NCBI GenBank assembly: GCA_903909435.1
Contig: CAIVVT010000247.1
Coordinates: forward strand, 1 to 52,482
Direction: 5' to 3'
Source of the DNA: an uncultured Acidobacteriia bacterium
GTDB lineage: Bacteria; Acidobacteriota; Terriglobia; Bryobacterales; Bryobacteraceae
DNA length: 52,482 nucleotides
Under the pieces are notes generated by a model. It saw only the letters and a program-made list of their open reading frames with translations, did not search any database and had not been told where the DNA came from. This document shows positions 47,011-52,482 of the stretch, in pieces. A program made the position numbers and the translations under genes. Each line of letters opens with the position of its first letter. Within the stretch, counting starts at the first letter, position 1.

Positions 47011-47574
47011 ATGCGCGCATCCTTCCGAACTGCCCTTTTCGGCCTCTGTGCCGGACTTCTCGCCATGGCCCTTCCGGCCTGCAGCATGACCACGCCGGCC
47101 CCGGCCTGGACCTACGCGCAAAATGCGTATGTGGGCCTGGTCACCTATGAGGCGGCGCAACAGGTCGCCCTGGCCGTGGCCAAGCAACCGTCGCTGTCGG
47201 CGAAGGAAGTCGCCGCGGTCAAGGCTGGGGAAGCCTCGGCCACCGCCGGCCTGGTCGGCGCCGGCCAGGCTTACGTCGCCGGCGGCAGCGGAACCGCGCA
47301 GGCGCTCAGTGGATTGTCCGGCGCCGCCGCCGGCGCGGCGTCTTCGCTGCAGCAGCTGCTGAGCGCCAGCGGCGGCGGGGCCGGGCCCAACGCAACGGCC
47401 TTGGCCGAGGCGGCTGGTATTTCCGCCCTCGGCAGCCTGCCGGCGGTGATTGTGGCGGTGGAAAAGGTCAATGGCGGCTACCAGCCGACCGCCGAGGATT
47501 TTACGGCCGTCCTCAAGACAATCCAGGCCGAAGACCAGCTGATCCAGGCGGTCGGGGCGGCCGCCGCTTCGTGA
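47011..47574 (+). CDS. Lipoprotein A, lysis region
   Basis: 187 residues. Signal peptide with lipobox LPAC (cysteine at about residue 24). The body is Ala/Gly-rich and helical (SLSAKEVAAVKAGEASATAG). It overlaps the next gene by GTGA. Position suggests an outer-membrane spanin-like partner, but no inner-membrane spanin is evident. Confidence 0.7.
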   Translation: MRASFRTALFGLCAGLLAMALPACSMTTPAPAWTYAQNAYVGLVTYEAAQQVALAVAKQPSLSAKEVAAVKAGEASATAGLVGAGQAYVAGGSGTAQALSGLSGAAAGAASSLQQLLSASGGGAGPNATALAEAAGISALGSLPAVIVAVEKVNGGYQPTAEDFTAVLKTIQAEDQLIQAVGAAAAS

Positions 47575-48143
47575 GGAGCTGGCTGGCCAACCTCGGCTTG
47601 GTGATGATCCTGGCGGGCTGTGCCGCCATCACCGACGTGTCGATCGCCCCGGCAGACACGTCCGGCCAACAGGTCTATCGAGCCGCGGCCGTCGTCGAGG
47701 CGGCCGCCAATTGGGTCCAGGTCTACGTGGTCCAGGCCAAGGCCGACCCGATCACCATTGCCAGCCTGGTCGACAGCGTCCGCGTCGCCCATGCCGCCAC
47801 CGAGGATGCCCGAAGGGCGATGGGGCAGGGCGCTGATACCGGCCGGGCGCTCTCCATCGTCGGCGAGGCGGTCCTCGGCCTTGTCCTGGTGGCGGAGTCG
47901 GCCGAGGGAATCAGCGTGCCGGCGGCCAATGGCAATGTCGTGGTCGACCTGGTCGACGACGCGACCACCAGGATGCAGCGCCTGGGCGCTGCTCGAGCGC
48001 GGCTCGCCGACCTCCGATCTCGGCTGGGGATAATGACGGCCGCCCATCGCGATCCGACCGCCGCCGAATGGTCGGCGCAAGACGCGGCGACCGGCGTCGC
48101 CTATGCCGCCATGCTCCAGGCTGCCCACCTCCCGCCGGAATAA
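47571..48143 (+). CDS. Lipoprotein B, lysis region
   Basis: 190 residues with a GTG start. Signal peptide and lipobox LAGC (cysteine at residue 17). Helical, Ala-rich body (VYRAAAVVEAAANWVQVYVV). Its pairing with lipoprotein A and similar character suggest related roles, perhaps outer-membrane disruption. Confidence 0.7.
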   Translation: MRSWLANLGLVMILAGCAAITDVSIAPADTSGQQVYRAAAVVEAAANWVQVYVVQAKADPITIASLVDSVRVAHAATEDARRAMGQGADTGRALSIVGEAVLGLVLVAESAEGISVPAANGNVVVDLVDDATTRMQRLGAARARLADLRSRLGIMTAAHRDPTAAEWSAQDAATGVAYAAMLQAAHLPPE

Positions 48144-48170
48144 CTCCCCTCCCGAATTCGAGGCCCTGAA

Positions 48171-48788
48171 ATGGAACTCAACCCCCTGACCTATGCGCTG
48201 TTGGCGCAGGACGCCTATACGTCGATCCCGCAGATCGGCGACGAGAGCTCGGCCGCGCGTGCCATCATCGAGTCGACCATCGACGGCACGGCATTCGCCT
48301 TTCCGGGCACCAACAACGTCGCTTGCTGGCTGGCCGATCTCGATTGCGCCGTCACCTTGACGGAGCTCGGCCGGCTCCACAAAGGGTTCAACGACGCCGC
48401 GCTGGCGATCCGCGCCGCCGTCGAGGCAAAGGCGGCCACGGTTCCGCCGCCGATCATCCTGGTTGGCCATAGTGAAGGCGCCGCACTGGCCCTGGTCCTT
48501 GCCGGCTATCTGTGCCTGGCTGGGCGGCCGCCGCGGGCGGTCTTCGCGTTCGAACCGCCGCGGGTCAGCGCCGACGCCAAGCTCGGCGAGCTGCTGCGCC
48601 AGCATGGCGTCCGGCTCTTCCTGTTCGCCAAGGGCAACGACATCGTTCCGATGGTGCCGCGCCTGTTGTTCCCGTGGGCTCACCCGGCGCCGCTTACCCA
48701 GATCGGCACCGCGGCCGAGCCCTTCCCCAATGTGGCAGATCATCTGATGGCCGGCGTCGTCGAGGCGGTCCGGGCGACGGTGGCCTGA
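48171..48788 (+). CDS. Class 3 lipase-like alpha/beta hydrolase
   Basis: 205 residues. GHSEGAALALVLAGYL gives the GxSxG nucleophile elbow (serine near residue 102). GTNNVACWLADLD is the oxyanion region. NDIVPMVPRLL supplies an Asp, and ADHLM a candidate His. The fold fits fungal-type lipase_3. No signal peptide. It could act on host lipids at lysis, like LysB esterases, or serve another purpose. Confidence 0.75.
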   Translation: MELNPLTYALLAQDAYTSIPQIGDESSAARAIIESTIDGTAFAFPGTNNVACWLADLDCAVTLTELGRLHKGFNDAALAIRAAVEAKAATVPPPIILVGHSEGAALALVLAGYLCLAGRPPRAVFAFEPPRVSADAKLGELLRQHGVRLFLFAKGNDIVPMVPRLLFPWAHPAPLTQIGTAAEPFPNVADHLMAGVVEAVRATVA

Positions 48789-48789
48789 T

Positions 48790-49134
48790 ATGGGGAAGCT
48801 CAGCGCCAAACTTCGCTCAGTGGCTGGAAGTGCCTACGGTCATTGGTGCCCTGGCTGCAAGGAAATGCACGTCATCCATGTCGGATCGCCGAACGATTGC
48901 GGCGCGCAGTGGACCTTTGACGGCAACGTCGACACGCCGACCTTCAGCCCGAGCGTCAATATCCGGTGCGAGTGGAGCAAGCTTGAGGATGAGGCCGGGC
49001 TGAAGGACGAGGCCTGTCACTATTTTCTGAAGGCTGGCCAACTTCAGTTCCTGCCCGACAGCACTCACGAATTGGCCGGCCAGACGGTTCCGCTTCCGGA
49101 TCTTCCCGACGGTGTACTGCCGTGCCCCGCATGA
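48790..49134 (+). CDS. DUF6527 phage protein
   Basis: 114 residues: YGHWCPGCKEMHVIHV, WTFDGNVDTPTFSPSV, CHYFLKAGQLQFLPDSTHEL is the DUF6527 pattern, with paired cysteines and histidines that could bind metal. Common beside lysis genes in phages; function unknown. Confidence 0.8.
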   Translation: MGKLSAKLRSVAGSAYGHWCPGCKEMHVIHVGSPNDCGAQWTFDGNVDTPTFSPSVNIRCEWSKLEDEAGLKDEACHYFLKAGQLQFLPDSTHELAGQTVPLPDLPDGVLPCPA

Positions 49135-49487
49135 CCGACGCCGAGCGATGCCGTTCTTATGCGGATCGCCTGATCGAACCATTACGCGCCGCCGCCAAAG
49201 AGCACGGTTACGCGCTCGCGGTGCACGGCAGCCTTGCCCGCGACATCGATCTGATCGCCGCCCCATGGGTTCCCGAAGCCTCGCTGGCGCCCGTGCTGGC
49301 CGAGGCTATCCGCGCCAAGGCGGAAGAAGTCGTTGGCTACGCCTTCCTGGCCCCTCACGAACACCGCGAATTCCCACGCCGCAAGCCACATGGCCGGCTG
49401 TGCTGGGCCTTTCACTTGGGCGGCGGCCCGTATATCGACTTGGCCGTCATGCCGACGGCGGTCTACATGGAGGGGATGTTGAAGTGA
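49122..49487 (+). CDS. Nucleotidyltransferase-like protein
   Basis: 121 residues. YALAVHGSLARDIDLIAAPW has the GSxxRDxDL form of minimal nucleotidyltransferases, with two acidic residues suited to metal binding. IDLAVMPTAVY could provide the third. Overlaps both neighbours (13 bp and GTGA). Confidence 0.55.
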   Translation: MPRMTDAERCRSYADRLIEPLRAAAKEHGYALAVHGSLARDIDLIAAPWVPEASLAPVLAEAIRAKAEEVVGYAFLAPHEHREFPRRKPHGRLCWAFHLGGGPYIDLAVMPTAVYMEGMLK

Positions 49488-49783
49488 GGATACTCGGTCG
49501 CATCAACCGTTTCGGCGAACGGATTGCCGTCCATATCACCCGGGCGGTGGCCACCTTGGCCTGCTTCATCGTCTTCAACTTTATCGCCGTCGCCGGCGAG
49601 CTCTGGCCGAAGGCCGGCCCGTTCGTCGCGTGGCTGTCGAGCAACTACCTGCAGCTGGTGCTGCTGTCGGTGATCATGATGGGGCAGGAGGTGGCCGGCC
49701 GGAAGGCTGAGCGCCGCGCCCAACGCGATCACGAACTGATCACCAGGATCGAGGAGCGCCTTGGGCGCCTCGAGGTGCGCTGA
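49484..49783 (+). CDS. Small two-TM membrane protein at the end of the late operon
   Basis: 99 residues with a GTG start. TM segments ATLACFIVFNFIAVAGELW and NYLQLVLLSVIMMGQ, then a basic coiled coil (AERRAQRDHELITRIEERL). Resembles DUF1003-type/membrane helper proteins seen with phage lysis genes; a second holin or antiholin is possible. Confidence 0.65.
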   Translation: MRILGRINRFGERIAVHITRAVATLACFIVFNFIAVAGELWPKAGPFVAWLSSNYLQLVLLSVIMMGQEVAGRKAERRAQRDHELITRIEERLGRLEVR

Positions 49784-49943
49784 CTCTATATATATGCGAC
49801 ATCCACGCCGCCCAGCGAACGTAGCGCGAACCCAGTCCGGTGATTTTCCGGTGATCGTTCCGGAGAACTGCGGAGAATGGCGCACTTTCGTTCTTCTCGC
49901 CCCATTGCCAAAACCAGCGAAACCGCCTAGAAGAACCTCGGTC
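49784..49943. other. Intergenic left arm of attP
   Basis: No gene. Holds an AT stretch (TCTATATATATG, 49785-49796) that could be a host-factor or promoter site, and the left arm-type repeat (49835-49857). Confidence 0.4.
49835..49857. repeat. Arm-type integrase site, left copy
   Basis: 23 bp repeated exactly at 50047-50069. Each contains two TCCGGTGAT units 11 bp apart. Confidence 0.7.
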
Positions 49944-49986
49944 GGGCGGTTAGCTCAGTTGGTAGAGCGCCTGCTTTACACGCAGG
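49944..49986 (+). other. attP core: 5' half of tRNA-Val (UAC)
   Basis: 43 nt matching a tRNA from base 1 to the end of the anticodon stem: GGGCGGTTAGCTCAG, D-arm, CCTGC-TTTACAC-GCAGG with anticodon TAC. The T arm and 3' half are absent. It ends 5 bp from the int stop. This is the expected identity block for integration into a host tRNA-Val gene. Confidence 0.85.
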
Positions 49987-49990
49987 GAAC

Positions 49991-51145
49991 TTATGCGGCC
50001 GAACCGCCAGTCTTTCCGCCGCTCTCCGGCTGTTCGTCATTTCCCGGTCCGGTGATTTTCCGGTGATCGACCTTCAGCATCGCCTCTAAGACGTCCTCCT
50101 GGCTGACGTGGGCATAGCGCGCCGTCGAGACCAAGCTGGCGTGGCCGAGCAGCTTCTGGGCGATCTTGATGTTGCCGGTGGCGCGGACGATCCGCGTCGC
50201 CGCGGTGTGGCGCAGATCGTGGAAGCGGCAGTCCTCGATGTCGGCCGCGGCGAGGGCCGCCTGCCATGCCTTGCGCCAGCCGTCGGCCGAGAAGGGGTAG
50301 CGGTGACCGGCCAGCCGCTTCGCCCCCATCTTGTCGTTGCGGTTCTTCTCGCAGAGATAGGTGAAGACGAATATCGGGTGATTCCCGCGTTCGTTGGCGA
50401 TCAGGGCGCGCAGGACTGGCGTGATCGGGATGGTGTGAGACTTTCCACCCGGCCGGCGCGACTTCGTCTTCACGGTCAATTTTCCGGCAGCCAGGTCGAC
50501 TTCCTTCCAGGTCAGTCGGATGACGTTGGACAGGCGCAGCCCGGACGTCATGGCGAAGCGGACCATCGGTCGATAGTCCAGCCGCAGATTGGCGAACAGC
50601 TTTTCCTCTTCGGCCTCGGTGACCTCGCGGACGCGCTCGTCGGCCTCCGGCAGCAGATGCTTGGCCCATTTGGGCTCGTCGCCGACGTCGACGCCCCAGA
50701 GCTCGCGGGCCCGTCGCACGACGCGGCGCAGCAACTCGGTTTCCCGGTTGACCGTGGCATTGCTGACCGGTTCCTTGCGGTAGCGCGCCTTCTGGCCGCG
50801 GCGCTTGGCCACCATTAGGGCGATATCGGAATCGGTGATGTCGGAGAGCGCCTTGTCGGCGCCAACCGCCAGCAGCTTTTCCATCTTGGTCAGATCATCG
50901 TCGCCGGCAGCGCTGTGCTGGGACACCTCGACATAGTAGCGATCGAGCGCCGCCTTGAGCGCCATGCCGACCTTTTTCTTGTCGCCGGGGAACAGCGCCG
51001 CCTGGCGCGCGACCTCCCGAGCCGCCGCCTCTACGGCTTTCGCTTCTTCATAGACCGCTGTCTTAGTCGCTCCGTGATGTCGTACACCTTTGAGGTCGAA
51101 GCTGTAGGCGTAGAACGGCGACTTTTTCGGCTTGTAGACGGACAT
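49991..51145 (-). CDS. int: Tyrosine integrase
   Basis: 384 residues. Arm-binding and core-binding N-terminal parts; catalytic Arg in FAMTSGLRLSNVIRL, the HDLRHTAAT box, LGHASLVSTARYAHV with the nucleophile Tyr. Contains every catalytic residue of the family. It joins attP to the host tRNA-Val gene. The N-terminus overlaps the excisionase-like gene by about 115 bp. Confidence 0.95.
   Translation of the reverse strand: MSVYKPKKSPFYAYSFDLKGVRHHGATKTAVYEEAKAVEAAAREVARQAALFPGDKKKVGMALKAALDRYYVEVSQHSAAGDDDLTKMEKLLAVGADKALSDITDSDIALMVAKRRGQKARYRKEPVSNATVNRETELLRRVVRRARELWGVDVGDEPKWAKHLLPEADERVREVTEAEEEKLFANLRLDYRPMVRFAMTSGLRLSNVIRLTWKEVDLAAGKLTVKTKSRRPGGKSHTIPITPVLRALIANERGNHPIFVFTYLCEKNRNDKMGAKRLAGHRYPFSADGWRKAWQAALAAADIEDCRFHDLRHTAATRIVRATGNIKIAQKLLGHASLVSTARYAHVSQEDVLEAMLKVDHRKITGPGNDEQPESGGKTGGSAA
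50047..50069. repeat. Arm-type integrase site, right copy
   Basis: Exact copy of 49835-49857, lying inside the last codons of int (residues around KITGPG). Confidence 0.7.
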
Positions 51146-51396
51146 GCTGCTGCGGCCTCCCGCGCTTCGCGGCGATACTCGTCCAGATCCTGGGCGGTAA
51201 ACTTGCGCCGATTGCCAACGATGGCAAACCGAATCTTCCCGCCCCTGACCAATGAGCGGAACTGGTCTAGACCCACCCCCAGTGTCTTCGCCGCTTCCTT
51301 GGCCGTCATGAAACGGCCGGGATCCGTGCGCTCGGAAAGCGCCTTGCGGATGGCATCGGCGATCAGATCGGGAAGGAGGGCGGCGTCGATCTGCAT
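51031..51396 (-). CDS. Excisionase-like MerR-type HTH protein
   Basis: 121 residues from ATG at 51396 (GAGG 5 nt upstream). The HTH (MTAKEAAKTLGVGLDQFRSLVRGGKIRFAIVGNRRKF) is of the excisionase/DNA-binding type. A basic tail follows, encoded within the start of int. Overlap of xis with int is common. Likely directs excision. Confidence 0.8.
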   Translation of the reverse strand: MQIDAALLPDLIADAIRKALSERTDPGRFMTAKEAAKTLGVGLDQFRSLVRGGKIRFAIVGNRRKFTAQDLDEYRREAREAAAACPSTSRKSRRSTPTASTSKVYDITERLRQRSMKKRKP

Positions 51397-51442
51397 CGTC
51401 ACCTCGGCCAGCCGACGGCGCCTTCTGGCATCCGGTAGTCAG

Positions 51443-51712
51443 TCATATCAGCCGCTCCTGCGTCGGCGGCTGGTATGGACCTTTGGCAACCAAGATCAGG
51501 TTGCCCGCGAAGAAGTCCCCAACCTTGGGCCGCGAGCCGGGACGCATGACGTCAAACTGAACCGTCCAGCAGCGATCGCTGGGACGGGCCGTGATCGTGC
51601 CGATGCGGCCGCTCTCGGCCAGTGGCTGAAACTCGCTAAGCCAATTGAGATCCGGCTCCAGTCGGACGCGGTCACCGATGGCGAGGACGTCGGCTTGGCG
51701 GGAAGCGGTCAT
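51443..51712 (-). CDS. Small SH3-like protein coupled to the RT
   Basis: 89 residues whose ATG overlaps the RT stop (ATGA), with GGAAC upstream. Beta-rich: VLAIGDRVRLEPDLNWL, GRIGTITARPSDRCWTVQFDV, GDFFAGNLILVAKG, like an SH3/KOW-type barrel. Small barrels of this kind occur as phage proteins of unknown function. Coupling to the RT makes it a candidate DGR helper, but it may simply be a neighbour. Confidence 0.7.
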   Translation of the reverse strand: MTASRQADVLAIGDRVRLEPDLNWLSEFQPLAESGRIGTITARPSDRCWTVQFDVMRPGSRPKVGDFFAGNLILVAKGPYQPPTQERLI

Positions 51713-52482
51713 GGATGTTCCTTCCAAGCGACCTTGGTGAGGCCGCGATCGAACCGCAGGCCACGGAGGGCGCCGGCGCGGCAGATGTCGATCACCTGGG
51801 CCCGGCTGCCGACATGCCGATAAAGCCCAAGGTAGCTGTTGCAACAGACGGCCAAGTCGCCGATCGGCGCGGCCATGATCCGCCGCAGGGCGTTGCGATG
51901 GGTCTTCGGCCGGCCGGACCGACGATGCGGCCGCAGGACATGGCCGACGAAGTCGACGCCCTTCTCGACCGGCGCGACAAACGTCTTGCCCTCGGCCAAC
52001 TGCATGCCGATGCCGGCCAGGTGGTGGCGGATGGCGCCGGCCGCCTCGAGGAGGTCGGCTGTCGATCGATGGAGCAACACCATGTCGTCGACATAGCGGA
52101 CGTAATGAAACCGGAACCCCAGCAGCCGCTTGATCATCTGGTCGAGCGGATCGAGCAGCACATTGGCGAAGAATTGCGACGACAGGTTGCCGATCGGCAG
52201 CCCGACGCCGGGCGCGGCCTGGAACAGGCTCTTATGCGGCGGCACCAGGGCGAGGTCGCGGGCCGGGCAGCGCACGATGGCACCGCGCTTGACGTCCTGG
52301 AAGACCAGCTTGCGGCAGAGATCGAGCATGGTGGCGTCGCGCACGCGCCGGCTGAGTAGGGCGAACAATGCATCTTGCCTGATCGAGCCGAAGAAATTGG
52401 CGATATCGGCCTTCAGATAGAAGGCCGGCCTGGTCCAGTTCTCGGTGGCGCTGCGCAGATGGCCGTCCAGCCGATCGGCGGC
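51709..52482 (-). CDS. DGR reverse transcriptase, C-terminal part (same gene as 1..474)
   Basis: The rest of the RT; bases 52342-52482 duplicate 1-141. It carries GLPIGNLSSQFFAN (about residues 205-218), the (I/L)GN(L)xSQ block typical of DGR enzymes where group II intron RTs have a QGxxxSP motif. The catalytic YVDD is at residues 241-244. The thumb-like C-terminus ends at residue 368. With D137 in the other part, the full catalytic triad is present, so the enzyme should be active. No maturase or endonuclease domain is present, as expected for a DGR. The TGA stop overlaps the ATG of the next gene (51712), implying translational coupling. Confidence 0.95.
   Translation of the reverse strand, partial: AADRLDGHLRSATENWTRPAFYLKADIANFFGSIRQDALFALLSRRVRDATMLDLCRKLVFQDVKRGAIVRCPARDLALVPPHKSLFQAAPGVGLPIGNLSSQFFANVLLDPLDQMIKRLLGFRFHYVRYVDDMVLLHRSTADLLEAAGAIRHHLAGIGMQLAEGKTFVAPVEKGVDFVGHVLRPHRRSGRPKTHRNALRRIMAAPIGDLAVCCNSYLGLYRHVGSRAQVIDICRAGALRGLRFDRGLTKVAWKEHP
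52342..52482. repeat. Terminal direct repeat, right copy (circular closure)
   Basis: Exact copy of bases 1-141. Removing it gives a circle of 52,341 bp. A length of 141 equals a common maximum assembly k-mer, which suggests an assembly artefact of a circular molecule. Confidence 0.95.

Noticed and set aside
49944..49986. A functional phage tRNA gene
   Set aside because: Only the 5' half is present; no T arm or 3' acceptor strand follows.

Overview
This window is one complete temperate bacteriophage genome presented as a linearised circle. Bases 1-141 are repeated exactly at 52342-52482, so the real molecule is about 52,341 bp and the cut falls inside a reverse transcriptase gene. The DNA is GC-rich and compactly coded. 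The att region carries the 5' half of a tRNA-Val(UAC) gene, and the gene families (DUF6362-like, DUF6527-like, NrdJ/TSCPD-like, GH108) together with codon use suggest an alphaproteobacterial host, perhaps Rhodospirillales. The host is an inference.

Layout on the circle. (1) A leftward block runs from about 7190 down through 1 and round to 49991. It begins at a repressor-controlled promoter and encodes small proteins, a 757-residue ParB-like protein, a complete diversity-generating retroelement (DGR), a small gene coupled to the RT, an excisionase-like protein and a tyrosine integrase. The DGR consists of two variable target genes, Avd, a template repeat and the RT. (2) The immunity region (7150-8620) is lambda-like: a Cro/CI-type pair, two sets of ACACC-N5-GGTGT operators, and two promoters of identical geometry. 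Two small secreted/membrane proteins sit where lambda has rexAB. (3) The rightward early and replication region (8620-16440) has zinc-ribbon paralogues, a CII-like regulator, a second ParB-fold protein, a DnaG-type primase and a helicase-like ATPase. It ends in a cluster of eleven GGCACA motifs that looks like an origin. (4) The late region (16490-49783, all rightward) has a lambda-type head (GpA terminase, gpW, portal, S49 protease, gpD-like and gpE-like proteins) joined to a Mu-type contractile tail (sheath, tube, frameshifted chaperone, tape measure, gp43-gp48 homologues). Tail fibres, a repeat-rich PAAR spike-tip protein, a GH108 endolysin, a holin, lipoproteins and a lipase-like protein follow. 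(5) The att core in tRNA-Val with arm-type repeats lies beside int.

The most striking system is the DGR. Its 102-bp template (474-575) has 34 adenines on the coding strand. Each of the two variable repeats (1178-1279 and 2213-2314) differs from it at 16 of those adenines, and only one difference in the two copies together is not at an adenine. The targets are not among the tail fibre genes. They lie in the early leftward operon, and one of them joins a widespread phage domain of unknown function to the variable C-lectin-like (DUF1566) domain. Other features worth attention are a 15-bp palindrome scattered over the genome, a symmetric operator design with a probable leaderless cro mRNA, an inverted-repeat RNA-like element, a palindrome ahead of an antirepressor gene, and sixteen exact-length 20-residue repeats fused to PAAR.
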